Assembly (NCBI GenBank): GCA_918797485.1
Contig: CAKKNE010000004.1
Coordinates: 3,968,001-4,032,000 of the forward strand
DNA: 64,000 nucleotides
Direction of reading: 5' to 3'
Source of the DNA: Pelagomonas calceolata
Lineage: Eukaryota > Sar > Pelagophyceae > Pelagomonadales > Pelagomonadaceae
The position numbers and the translations under genes are program-made. Position 1 is the first letter of the stretch. Each line of letters opens with the position of its first letter. Positions 28,707 to 37,284 of this stretch are shown here, in pieces. Under the pieces are notes generated by a model that was given only the letters and a program-made list of their open reading frames with translations, made no database searches and had not been told where the DNA came from.

Positions 28707-29057
28707 CGTGTGTGGTGCTTGGTTGCCTTTTGGTCGCCGGCGTGCAGTGCTCGTAAGGGCTGCCTTTGGGTCGCTGGCGTGCGTTTCGATGGCTTGCTCC
28801 TCGCTTGCTCCTGGCGAGCGGGCAGGGCCTCTGGGCGTGTACAAAGGCGCTTCTCCGGTGGCCGCTGCAAAGGGCAGCCTCTCTCACGGGAATCCCTCTA
28901 GCCTCGGCAACATCGCCCTGGATCCGTAGTGGACGCGGCGACGGCGTCGTGGGATGGTCAGGACCACTCGCCGGCGCCGCTCGGAAGAGCCGGGACCCGC
29001 GCCCGACCGCGGCCGCGTCTAGAAAACCCCATAAGAGTCCACGCATAGACTTCCACA
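28707..29057. other. Intergenic, 351 bp
   Basis: Upstream of the short repeat gene. It contains an imperfect direct repeat built on GGTCGCCGGCGTGC / GGTCGCTGGCGTGC (about 28731-28790). No coding exon seen. Confidence 0.35.
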
Positions 29058-29897
29058 TTATGACGGCGCTTCGTCGTCGTGATCAGCGACGTCGACGCCC
29101 GCGAGCGCGTCGTTCACGCGGAGCGGGTCCTCGTCGGCCTCGAGCAATGCCAGCGCCACGCGCGCCAAATTCCGCGCGTCGTCGGCGCCGCAGTGCAATC
29201 TACCTTCGAACTGGAGCTTGTGGTGGCGCAGCATCGCCAGCAAATTCGCCCGTCTCGAAGACCGAGGCTTCTTCCGGCCGTTCCTATCATCGGCATTCGC
29301 ACGTTTCGCCTTGAAGACTTTCTCGAGGTCCACCCACCGGTCCAAGTAGGCCCCGGGCTTGTACAAACCCTTCCTTCTACATTCCACGTCCAAAAAATGG
29401 TCGAGGTCCCAGCCATCGGTCGCGAACGCAAATTTTGTAAAGTCGTGCGTCGCGCCCCCGCCCTCCACCAAATCTTTGGAGCGCAGCCACGCATCTAACT
29501 CATGTAATACGGTATCGATGGGTTCCGCATCATCAACTAAAGCTTGGTCGATGCCCGTCAGACCCTTGCAGAAGTCCGTGAGGGTTGCGTTTTCTGTTGG
29601 TCTTACATAGCGATGGAAGGTATCGACGATCTGTTTCGTAGAAGTGTCCACCAATACGACCGGAAACTCGATGACCTCGTGCAAATAGGACCACGTGTTC
29701 TCTTCGCAGGTGCACTCAAAATCTAAAACGCCTATTACTTTTGGCGTAGGGTCTTGCGGTGGTGGTGGTGGTGGCGGCGCTCTGGGTCGCTGGCGCTGCT
29801 TGCTTCGTTGTCCTCCTCGGGACTTGACTCCCGCCAATCGGGCGCCTTTCGGGGTGAGTGCTGTGATTGCCGTCGCGGTGAGGAGGGCGAGGCGCAT
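29058..29897 (-). CDS. ERI1-type 3'-5' exonuclease (DEDDh)
   Basis: 279 aa, no intron. ExoI motif VIGVLDFECTCEE, then HEVIEFPVVLVD, FHRYVRPTENATLTDFCKGLTGI, ExoII-like FATDGWDLDHFLDVEC, and ExoIII HCGADDARNLARVAL with the His of DEDDh. This is the ERI1/PRNP-interacting exonuclease pattern, which trims 3' ends of histone mRNA, 5.8S rRNA or small RNAs. The N-terminus (MRLALLTATAITAL) is a possible signal peptide followed by a basic, Pro-rich linker (APPPPPPPQ), so an organelle or ER location is possible. A Lys/Arg insert (DDRNGRKKPRSSRRAN) sits before the last helix. A 24-nt motif lies 262 bp upstream. Confidence 0.85.
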   Translation of the reverse strand: MRLALLTATAITALTPKGARLAGVKSRGGQRSKQRQRPRAPPPPPPPQDPTPKVIGVLDFECTCEENTWSYLHEVIEFPVVLVDTSTKQIVDTFHRYVRPTENATLTDFCKGLTGIDQALVDDAEPIDTVLHELDAWLRSKDLVEGGGATHDFTKFAFATDGWDLDHFLDVECRRKGLYKPGAYLDRWVDLEKVFKAKRANADDRNGRKKPRSSRRANLLAMLRHHKLQFEGRLHCGADDARNLARVALALLEADEDPLRVNDALAGVDVADHDDEAPS

Positions 29898-30293
29898 GGT
29901 GTCTGACTTTGCACTCGTCGATCGATGCGCGAGCGCTTATATTGCAGGCTTGTCCTGTGAGTCTGCACTCGTCGATTCTGCGAGCGCTTGTGCAGCACTC
30001 GGTTGCAGTGGCGTGCTCTTTGAGCCCTCAAGCGCTGCGACCGCGTGTTCTTTCGCTTTGTAGCGCCTCTATACGACAAATTACTCGTCTCGGCCGAGTT
30101 CTGGCGCAGGTAATCACAGACCGCGCTGCTGTAGCGCTGCAAAGTCTGCACCTTGCTTGCTAGTGTCTTACACCGCTAGCTCGCGCGTTCCTAGACGCGT
30201 GGGAGCCATGGAAGCCGCGCCCCGGGGACGGTACCCCCTCAAATGCACCGCGGCTGAACCCCCCGTGGCACCAGACAGTCACATTCTACTCAA
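29898..30293. other. Intergenic, 396 bp, with direct repeats
   Basis: Contains two copies of a GCACTCGTCGAT...GCGAGCGCTT unit (about 29912-29939 and 29963-29990) and one 24-nt motif copy at 30159. It is the 5' region of the ERI1-like gene and the 3' region of the Rieske-like gene. Confidence 0.45.
30159..30180. promoter_or_regulatory. 24-nt motif, copy 4 (22 nt)
   Basis: GCTAGTGTCTTACA then CCGCTAGC, again preceded by GCTT repeats. It lies 262 bp before the ERI1-like ATG. Confidence 0.6.
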
Positions 30294-30884
30294 TTAGTCC
30301 CCCTGCATCAGCGACGACGACGACGGCTTCGTCGCCTTTGCAAAGACGGGTGACCCAAGATCCAAATACACGTCGCCGTCCTTGACGTCCGCGCGCACCG
30401 CGAACTGCGTTCTTGCTTTATTCGTGGTCGGCGCGCCCCGCGCCAACCCACCGACCCAGCCGCTCACTCCCTTTCTTTCCACAACTCCTCCCGGCTCGCC
30501 ACTTACAAGATTGTACGTCTGGCCGCACAAACAACAGGCCACCGCGGGATCAGCCGCCGCGCTTCCGCGAAGGTCGCCCTTGTCGAGCTCCCAGCCGCAG
30601 CACCCGCAGTCCCGCTCCAGCACGAACAAGCGCTCGTTGAGCGTCGCGGCGCAAAATTGCACGGTGCCAGCTTCGCCCATTTCCAGCGACCAGCCCTTGA
30701 GCTTGCCGTTCTCCGGCGGCGTGATGCCGGGGACTTTTGTTAATGTGACCTTCCTCGCTTTATTCTTCTTCTTCTTGCCCTCGCTGAGGAGCCGCCGCTT
30801 CATGGTCATCGTTCGTCTGACGGTAAAGCCGTCGCAGACGAGGGCGGCGCCGCAGCATAGCAGTGCGGTGACGGCGGGTCGCAT
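30294..30884 (-). CDS. Rieske-like / paired-CxxC plastid protein, 196 aa
   Basis: The N-terminus (MRPAVTALLCCGAALVCDGFTVRR) is a signal peptide followed by GF, which fits the plastid import signature of stramenopiles. The core has DCGCCGWELDKGDLRG and, 18 residues on, CCLCGQTYNLVSGEPGG. The spacing and the WELDKG / TYNLVSGEP flanks are those of Rieske-like [2Fe-2S] domains, but the usual His of CxH and CxxH are replaced by Cys, so metal binding may be zinc or an all-Cys cluster. The C-terminus (FAVRADVKDGDVYLDLGSP) is a typical final beta strand pair. Role unknown; a thylakoid or stromal redox partner is plausible. ATG 30884 is the first in frame. Confidence 0.7.
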   Translation of the reverse strand: MRPAVTALLCCGAALVCDGFTVRRTMTMKRRLLSEGKKKKNKARKVTLTKVPGITPPENGKLKGWSLEMGEAGTVQFCAATLNERLFVLERDCGCCGWELDKGDLRGSAAADPAVACCLCGQTYNLVSGEPGGVVERKGVSGWVGGLARGAPTTNKARTQFAVRADVKDGDVYLDLGSPVFAKATKPSSSSLMQGD

Positions 30885-31256
30885 CCTTGCGGGCGTGCTA
30901 TGTGCGGCGATGTCGCGTAGGCGGCGTGAGGGCTAGGTTGCAAGCCTGGGTGGCACTGCTGGCGCTCCGTCCCTGTGCCGGCGCTGCGCTTACTCTTCAG
31001 TCCAGGAGCTGTGTTTCGAGTCCTTACGACGTTCCCAACTCGGCAGCTCGTAGCTGCAGCGGTGCGGCGCGTATGCAGGACCAGCTCTCTGCAGCTGCAG
31101 AGCCAAAGCTTGCAACCAGGGCTAGGCAATCCTGCCCGCGTGCTACCTAAACCGCAACACAAACACACGTAGAACCGCTGAGCAGCAAACCGTGCAGCAC
31201 CAGCCACGGACAGAAGCGGCACGCGCGCGCAGCAGCAAAACCACCAAGCACCAGAT
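30885..31256. promoter_or_regulatory. Divergent intergenic region, 372 bp
   Basis: Lies between the Rieske-like gene (minus) and AFG1 (plus). CAG-rich. No motif copy or RNA gene seen. Confidence 0.35.
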
Positions 31257-32993
31257 ATGCTGCTCCGCCTCGCGCGCCGCCGCTGCGTGCAAAGCCTACG
31301 CCAGGCCTCGACGGGACCGATCGCGGCCTACAACGCCCTCGTCGACGCCGGGAAGATCAAGCGCGACTCGCACCAGCTGAACGCGCTCGTGCCGCTGCAG
31401 CGGCTCCACGACGAAATTATAGAGACGGGCTACGCACCCTCACCGAGGCAAGCCAAGGCAGACAATGAAGAATCATCAAACGGCCTGATGACGAAGTTCG
31501 CCTCCTTCGCGCAGTCCATGGGCGTCGCAATAGGAGGCGATACAAACAGGCCGTCGGGCGCGGCGGGGCCCGTGGTCTCCACTTTTGGAAGCAGCTACGC
31601 CCAGGAGAAATTTGTAAAAAAAGAGGAATCGGAAGTCATCAAGGAGGCCCTCCAGTCAAAGGCACCCCAAGGCGTCTACGTCCATGGCGGAGTGGGAACG
31701 GGAAAAACTTTTTTGATGGACATGTTCTTCGACGAAATTTTTTGTAGCAAGCAGCGCGTGCACTTCCATGAATTTATGTTAGATGTCCATCGTCGTTTGC
31801 ATGAGCTGAAGGGGGCAAATGAACCTCTTAGACGAGTCGCGGACGACATCGTCGATAGGGGGTGGCTCGTGTGCTTTGATGAGTTCCAGGTCACGGACAT
31901 CGCTGATGCATTGGTCATGAAGCAGCTGTTTGAGGAGCTGTTCGCTGCGGGTGGCGTTGTTGTGGCTACTTCCAACAGAGCACCTTGTGATTTGTACGCT
32001 AATGGCATACAACGACAGTTATTCCTACCTTTCATACCCTTGTTGGAGGCGAGATGTATTGTGCATAGTATAGAGGACTCGAAGACCGATTACCGCTTGG
32101 CGATCGGCAACACGTCCGAGTCGGCGCATATCTATCTGCAGGAGGGCGATGACCAAGGTTGGAACGAGGCCCAGAGAAGACTCATCGGAAGGACGCCTCG
32201 AATCGTGAAAGTCGAGTTGAAAACGGCATCTGGGAGGTTGGTGAAAGCGCCCCGAGCGGACCTGAATGCAAGGGCCGCGTGGTTTTCCTTTGACGAGCTC
32301 TGTGGTGGCAACACGGGCGCCTCGGATTTTCTGTGCTTGGCCGGGGCTTTTGATGTCATCTTTCTTGATCAAGTCCCGACGCTGGACATGCGGGATTTAA
32401 ATAGAACAAGAAGATTTATTACATTAATTGACGCGTTGTACGAGGCGAACGTCATCGTCGTCATCCGAGCTGCTGCAGAACCATCTAGGTTGTTCGTGGC
32501 GGACAAGAATGCTGTACTAGATGAAGGGCATGGCGACCTCATCGGCGACGCGACGTATCTCCACAAGGGCGCGCGCGACGAGGCCTTTGCCTTTGATCGT
32601 ACCGCGTCTCGAATCATCGAAATGGGCTCGACGGCCTACTTACGACGAGCTCGAAATGCGCGGTCGAAACGCGTCGGCGACGTTTTACTCGCTGTGGACG
32701 ACGACGTCGACGTCGACGCTTTGTTTGCGGCAGCGGACGTCGACGGCTCGGGCAAGCTTGATGAACAGGAGTTCACGGCGCTGCTCGAGGAACTGTCGGA
32801 GAAGACGCGGGGCCACCGCAACGTGTCTCGCTTGGAATTTGAATTGGCGCGCGGGTCGCTGGATGCCAATAGGGACGGCTTGATTGATCTGAGTGAATTG
32901 CGTGAGGAATTTTATCACCGAAAGCTCAAGGACGCGTCGGACCGACTGTTTCTGGACCGGTCGGGGGAGCTCGTCGCCGGCGCGCCCGCCTGA
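31257..32993 (+). CDS. AFG1: AFG1/LACE1-type mitochondrial ATPase with C-terminal EF-hands
   Basis: 578 aa. A mitochondrial presequence (MLLRLARRRCVQSLRQAS) is followed by the AFG1 ATPase: YVHGGVGTGKTFLMDMFF (Walker A, 144-151), VHFHEFMLDVHRRLHEL, VCFDEFQVTDIADALVMKQLF (Walker B), GVVVATSNRAPCDLYANGIQR and FLPFIPLLEARC. AFG1 assists turnover of mitochondrially encoded or oxidised inner-membrane proteins. The last 90 residues carry two EF-hand loops, DVDGSGKLDEQEF and DANRDGLIDLSEL, with standard Ca ligands at 1, 3, 5 and 12. That fusion implies calcium control of the ATPase, an inference. An insert at 66-120 (EESSNGLMTKFASFAQSMG...) is also unlike yeast AFG1. No intron. Confidence 0.92.
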   Translation: MLLRLARRRCVQSLRQASTGPIAAYNALVDAGKIKRDSHQLNALVPLQRLHDEIIETGYAPSPRQAKADNEESSNGLMTKFASFAQSMGVAIGGDTNRPSGAAGPVVSTFGSSYAQEKFVKKEESEVIKEALQSKAPQGVYVHGGVGTGKTFLMDMFFDEIFCSKQRVHFHEFMLDVHRRLHELKGANEPLRRVADDIVDRGWLVCFDEFQVTDIADALVMKQLFEELFAAGGVVVATSNRAPCDLYANGIQRQLFLPFIPLLEARCIVHSIEDSKTDYRLAIGNTSESAHIYLQEGDDQGWNEAQRRLIGRTPRIVKVELKTASGRLVKAPRADLNARAAWFSFDELCGGNTGASDFLCLAGAFDVIFLDQVPTLDMRDLNRTRRFITLIDALYEANVIVVIRAAAEPSRLFVADKNAVLDEGHGDLIGDATYLHKGARDEAFAFDRTASRIIEMGSTAYLRRARNARSKRVGDVLLAVDDDVDVDALFAAADVDGSGKLDEQEFTALLEELSEKTRGHRNVSRLEFELARGSLDANRDGLIDLSELREEFYHRKLKDASDRLFLDRSGELVAGAPA

Positions 32994-33081
32994 CGCCGTC
33001 GACGCGGCCTCTCACCACATCGCCCGTCGCCCGGCGCCTATTGTTCAAGTTGTGTTGTGCGCAAGTCTAAGACTTAGTTTT

Positions 33082-34200
33082 TCACCCTACAAGCGCGCAG
33101 AGCAGCGGCTCCTGGAATAGCGAGGGAGAGAAGTGCTCCCTCAACGAAGCAGCAACCATTGCAGAATAGCCCTTGTCCGGCGGCGCCGCCGCACTCCCGT
33201 CGGGCGCGAACGTATCTGACACGTTCGCCAGCAGCGCACAGGTCCCGGCGTCGCACCGCGCGACCTCCCAGCTCTTGTGCATGGCCGCGACCCAGTCCTC
33301 GGACCCCGGTTCGGCCCCGGACAATTCCGCGGCCGCCGCGCGCTCGTCGTGGTTTATGCCAATTTCATCGTCGAGGCCCCCATCAGACGCGAAGAAGACC
33401 ACATTGGTCGCTCCTGGTTCACTCAAAGGAGAGTCCCTATAAGCTCGGACCCGCGGAAAGACGGCACCTAGCCGTTGCGTGGCCACCTTCAGGTACTGCC
33501 TCGACCGTTGATCGGCCAGCGAACCCAGAACAATTGTGAACACCAGCAAGCCCTGCTGCGGCGTTAAAGCTTTCTTTGAAGCGCTGAGAGCAGATTTGCC
33601 AAGGAAGCGCCACGTCGCACTACCCCACGGATCCCCTGCATCGATCACGTCGATGTTCAATAAATCATAGGGCGGGCCCCTTTTGCGTCGCACGTCGTCG
33701 GCGCGCTTTCTTATGAATCTCAAACCTTCCTCCACTAGCGTGGTGCCTCGTGTGACCCCAAAATGCGTCTCTGCTAGTTTAGCTACTCTGCCATCGATTT
33801 CTACAGCATGGACACTGAGAGAGGTATTGCGCCAGTATTGTGCTACGGAACCACCACCCAAGCCCACGACTAACGCATTCCTAGCTTTATCTCTGAGAGA
33901 AGAAGCTGTTCTTTGGACGACCCAGCCCCGAAAGACCGCCTGCTCGGGCGCGCCTATGCGCTGGACGCCAATGACACCACCATTGTTCACGAGGTACCGC
34001 AGATCGCCCTCTTCCACGACTCGAGGTGCGCCGCACGACCTTGTTGTGGAAAAGAGCGTCGCCGCGCCCGCTATTATTGCTGCCGCTAGTATGGACTTGA
34101 GCGGTAGTCCTGATGGTGGTGGGGCGTCGTCTTTCGTTTCTGTTGTCTGTTTGTTCTTGCTTTTGCTCTTGCCGCCCTTTTTCTTTTGTTTTTGTGGCAT
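33082..34200 (-). CDS. Membrane-anchored spermidine-synthase-fold methyltransferase-like protein
   Basis: 372 aa. A Lys-rich start (MPQKQKKKGGKSKSKNKQ) precedes one hydrophobic segment (LPLKSILAAAIIAGAATLF). The domain has NALVVGLGGGSVAQYWRNTS (nucleotide loop), VHAVEIDGRVAKLAETHFGV (acidic strand), and YDLLNIDVIDAGDPWGSATW, matching the spermine/spermidine synthase and METTL13-C-terminal fold. The aminopropyl-transfer Asp pair is not convincing, so a methyltransferase or non-catalytic member is as likely. The C-terminal 100 residues with CDAGTCALLANV are outside the fold. A non-ATG 15-residue extension exists and was rejected. A perfect copy of the 24-nt motif lies 176 bp upstream. Confidence 0.75.
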   Translation of the reverse strand: MPQKQKKKGGKSKSKNKQTTETKDDAPPPSGLPLKSILAAAIIAGAATLFSTTRSCGAPRVVEEGDLRYLVNNGGVIGVQRIGAPEQAVFRGWVVQRTASSLRDKARNALVVGLGGGSVAQYWRNTSLSVHAVEIDGRVAKLAETHFGVTRGTTLVEEGLRFIRKRADDVRRKRGPPYDLLNIDVIDAGDPWGSATWRFLGKSALSASKKALTPQQGLLVFTIVLGSLADQRSRQYLKVATQRLGAVFPRVRAYRDSPLSEPGATNVVFFASDGGLDDEIGINHDERAAAAELSGAEPGSEDWVAAMHKSWEVARCDAGTCALLANVSDTFAPDGSAAAPPDKGYSAMVAASLREHFSPSLFQEPLLCALVG

Positions 34201-34737
34201 CGCTCTGCGCGCTAGCTGCACTCGACACCCTGTTGCAGCCGGCAAGCTCTGCCCCGACGACAGATTTCGTCCAGCGGTTGCGGCACTGATCGAGCGCCTT
34301 TTTATGTTGTCTCACCGTGCGCAAATGCTGCAGCGGTGGCGTTGTGGTCGTTTTTTGCTCCGGCCCTCCCCGTGAGCTAGCGGCCTGTAAGACACTAGCA
34401 ACAAGCCGCGTCGATCATTCGGGTTTTAAACCGGAACAAGGCCTCGGGACACGTGCAACACGAGTCCTACGGAGCAAATCAGGCGTCCATCGCCCAGCGT
34501 CAATAACTCTTGATTTTGCTGACTGGAGTTTCATTGCGCTCGCCACCCACGCGCCGCCGCCGCCCGGGAGAACGAACACTCCCGCCCGCGTTGTGGCTTA
34601 TAGCCGGAGACGAGACCTCTCGTCGCGGGGCGCCGCTCAAGTATATCTGCTGTCAAAGGAAGGCCGATTAAAAGCTAGCGCGGACGGTCCGGGCTCGCCA
34701 CCGCCCCAGGACTCGTCAGTAGTTGCTCCTCGTCGAA
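34201..34737. other. Intergenic, 537 bp
   Basis: Divergent spacer between the spermidine-synthase-like gene and the small gene at 34738, with a 24-nt motif copy at 34376. A frame on the plus strand is open from 34317 to 34862 but has no internal ATG and no protein character. Confidence 0.4.
34376..34399. promoter_or_regulatory. 24-nt motif, copy 5 (inverse orientation)
   Basis: GCTAGCGG ... TGTAAGACACTAGC; its reverse complement equals the commonest form of the motif over all 24 positions. Confidence 0.65.
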
Positions 34738-35261
34738 ATGAAACGGGAGAACTCGAATCTCTGCTGCGAAACAACCTTGGCCGCTCGGCCGGGTCAACCC
34801 GCGGCGCCAAAAAAGTAAACTCACCCTTTAATGGCCACGCCATCGCCGCGACATCTCCCTGAAAAATCCAGAGAGAGACGTACGCTTCAAGCGCCACGCC
34901 ACCGACGCGCGCAGGCCAACTCGCCGCGCTCGAGCGCTGGCTCGAGCTCAACAGCGGAAGCTTCCGCCAGTGGCCGGGCCTCGTGGACGTCGCCTGGACA
35001 AGAATAGCGGGCCGCGACTCCGTCTGCCTCAAGCTCACGTACGAGTCGCACGTCGCGCTCGAGCAGAACTACGACCGCTGGGTCGCGGCGGCCGAGATGA
35101 TGGAGCGGAGCTTCCTGTCGCGCGCGCCGAGCGAGCCGTCGGTGAGCGCCCAGAACTCGCCGACGCCGTCCCCCAAATCGGCGGCGCCGGTCGGGGCCCC
35201 GTCGGCGGCCGACCAGCTCAACATGGAGTCGCCGAGCGCCGCGTACCGGACGCTGGTCTGA
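34738..35261 (+). CDS. Small two-exon protein, 133 aa, unknown
   Basis: Exons are 34738-34792 and 34915-35261, recovered because exon 2 reads as convincing protein back to an acceptor (GCGCAG): GQLAALERWLELNSGSFRQW, VDVAWTRIAGRDSVCLKLTYE, HVALEQNYDRWVAAAEMMERSF, then a Ser/Pro-rich tail (SAQNSPTPSPKSAAPVGAPS). The donor in frame, GTCAACCC, repeats the start of exon 2 (GCCAACTC) in six of eight positions, as expected for an old introner insertion. The helical core plus disordered tail suggests an adaptor or scaffold subunit; no family recognised. Further upstream exons are not excluded. Confidence 0.6.
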
Positions 35262-35635
35262 CACGTCGCGCGGAGCTCCCATTCCCACGCCCTGTGCAGA
35301 GGCTTCTGTTGTCTACCCTTTTGTGGTGGTCCCCGTTGGCACCCCCCGCCGCCGACGTAATTATTTATATCGATTTGCTGAGGCCCGCGCCGATGGCGTA
35401 TGGGCCTGCCGCAGGGTCCGGGCGGCTCAGTCCGGGGCGGTGGTCGTCTTTATGAGGACACGCTGAATGACGCGGTGGTGGCGTAGACCTCCGCGGCGGG
35501 CGACGGCGCGGTGGTACGCCATCGCCGCGACAACATGCCCCGGTACCACTCTAGATAGAATGGACAGACGATCATTATGTCAGCGAGGCGATGGGGGGTA
35601 TGTCAATAATGCAAGTGTCAACAGAGAAGGATCAA
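35262..35635. other. Tail-to-tail spacer, 374 bp
   Basis: Lies between the stops of the small gene and the F-box/LON gene, unusually long for a convergent pair here. I see no gene in it. Confidence 0.4.
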
Positions 35636-36454
35636 TCAGACGTCGAGCGTGTCGTCCGTGTCCGACGCCGGCTCCTGGCCGCGCAGTATCTCCTGGACGC
35701 GCTCGTGCGTGAGCCCGAGCTCCTGCATCGCGTCCGGGTTCTCCACGAGCAGCTCGAGCAGCTGGCGGTGGCTCGGCGACAGGCGCATCCTGCCGCCGCC
35801 CTCGTCGTCACTATCGGAATAGTATTCCGAGTCGTCGTCGTCTTCGGTCACCGGCGGCGGCGGCGCGCTACATACGGGCAGCTCCTCGACGTCGGCCATT
35901 GTTAATTGAGGCGCATTTAACATGTCCGGCACGGGCTCGCGCCACAGCTTTCGTAGCAAACACCGCGCGACCGGGAAGACGCTCAAATTCGCCCTTCCGT
36001 CCGGCAGCAACTGGACGTTTCTAGCTTCGCAGACCCAGCTGAATTGCGGGCTTCGGGGGTGGACTAAAGGAGCGTTCGTGCAGAACACGAACAGGCCGCC
36101 GTGGTCCTCGGCCGCGATCCGAATCAACCACTTGTAGCGCGGCTCGAAGAAGTGGAGGTCCGTCCTTCTCCCTACCTCGAGGTAGGCCGACATGGCGAAG
36201 ATGGGCACTCGTTTGCGTAGTATTTCCCTCTCCCTCAACGCATAGTGCGCGCGCCAGTCGTTTCCCGCCTCCGTCCGCCACTCGTTCAGCTGCCTTCTAC
36301 CTCTCCACCTTCGTTGACACACGGGCTCCCACACCGAACCGCGGCCGGCGACTTCGCGCGTGCGCCGCCCGCACGTCCTCAAAACATCGAGCTCGCGCGC
36401 GTCGAGGAAGCCGCACGTGTGGGCGAGCGGATCATCACCTAGGATCGCGGCCAT
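35636..36454 (-). CDS. F-box and LON-substrate-binding-domain protein
   Basis: 272 aa from ATG 36454. Residues about 5-45 (DDPLAHTCGFLDARELDVLRTCGRRTREV) form an F-box-like helix set. From residue 80 the sequence is KRVPIFAMSAYLEVGRRTDLHFFEPRYKWLIRIAAEDHGGLFVFCT, the PUA-like N-terminal domain of Lon protease (also in cereblon), continuing to LPDGRANLSVFPVARCLLRKLW. The tail has an acidic run (EDDDDSEYYSDSDDEGG) and a UBA-like helix trio (HRQLLELLVENPDAMQELGL). The arrangement suggests an SCF substrate receptor that may use the LON domain for recognition. The frame is open 69 codons further upstream without an ATG (LASKLLKQAFSKLRLK), so an earlier exon may exist. Confidence 0.7.
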   Translation of the reverse strand: MAAILGDDPLAHTCGFLDARELDVLRTCGRRTREVAGRGSVWEPVCQRRWRGRRQLNEWRTEAGNDWRAHYALREREILRKRVPIFAMSAYLEVGRRTDLHFFEPRYKWLIRIAAEDHGGLFVFCTNAPLVHPRSPQFSWVCEARNVQLLPDGRANLSVFPVARCLLRKLWREPVPDMLNAPQLTMADVEELPVCSAPPPPVTEDDDDSEYYSDSDDEGGGRMRLSPSHRQLLELLVENPDAMQELGLTHERVQEILRGQEPASDTDDTLDV

Positions 36455-37125
36455 GCCCGTCTCGGCTTGCGCGGCGGTCGGCTCCTGGTCGTTTTGCGGC
36501 TCCTTTGTTTTGAGGCGGAGTTTGGAGAACGCCTGTTTCAGCAGCTTGGATGCCAGCTTTTTTTTACACGCGCTCTCTTCGCGTGCGTCTTTTGGTGCAG
36601 CGCTGGTTGCCTCTGCGCGGTACCAGGTATCGTCCGCGGTGTTACGCTGCGTTTTATGCAACGTGAGTGAGCGACGAAGCTATACACGAGCTATTGGGAT
36701 GTGATGCGAGGCATGCCGCGGGCTGACAGGACACGAATTTGGAAAATCACCATACTACGCATCATTGGTCCGCTCTACTGCCACGGCTCGCTCAACGAAA
36801 AAGAAAGGTCGCTGCGTACGTGAAGCCGCTTGTGTCTCGCCGCGCGCGGTCCGTCGCGTGTGCACTCTCCGGCGTTCAGTCGGCCGAGTGGCGTGAACAG
36901 GGACACAAGACGACATCTCGGAACCCGCAGGAACACCACTGGTCCGCGGCAGACGACTCGGATTCAGCCTGTCAAAACAGGTTTTTGCTTTTCACCGATT
37001 TGGAGGCGCAGACGAGGCAGCTGACTGCCTATCCACCGCCACGCATCGCCGTCGAGGCCTGCGAACGCTGCGTGACGATACTTCCATCGCTGCGGCGCCA
37101 GCAGACGAAACCGCAGCATCTCCAG
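36455..37125. other. Divergent intergenic, about 670 bp
   Basis: Between the F-box/LON gene and EEFSEC. It includes the open upstream extension of the former. I see no separate gene. Confidence 0.4.
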
Positions 37126-37282
37126 CCCAACTCTAGTCCCACAGCGAGGCCCTTTGCTGGCGCTAAACGCCGTCGACGCACCCAACTCTAGTCCCACAGC
37201 GATTGCTGGCGCTAAACGTCGACGCACCCAACTCTAGTCCCACAGCGAGGCACTGTTGCTGGCGCTAAACGCCGTCGACGCA
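37126..37282 (+). repeat. Three tandem repeats abutting the EEFSEC start codon
   Basis: Copies at 37126-37180, 37181-37226 and 37227-37282 (55, 46 and 56 bp). Each starts CCCAACTCTAGTCCCACAGC, has GCTGGCGCTAAACG and ends CGTCGACGCA. The last base is 2 nt before ATG 37285. Each copy contains TCCCACAG, a potential splice acceptor. Confidence 0.85.
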
Positions 37283-37284
37283 CC

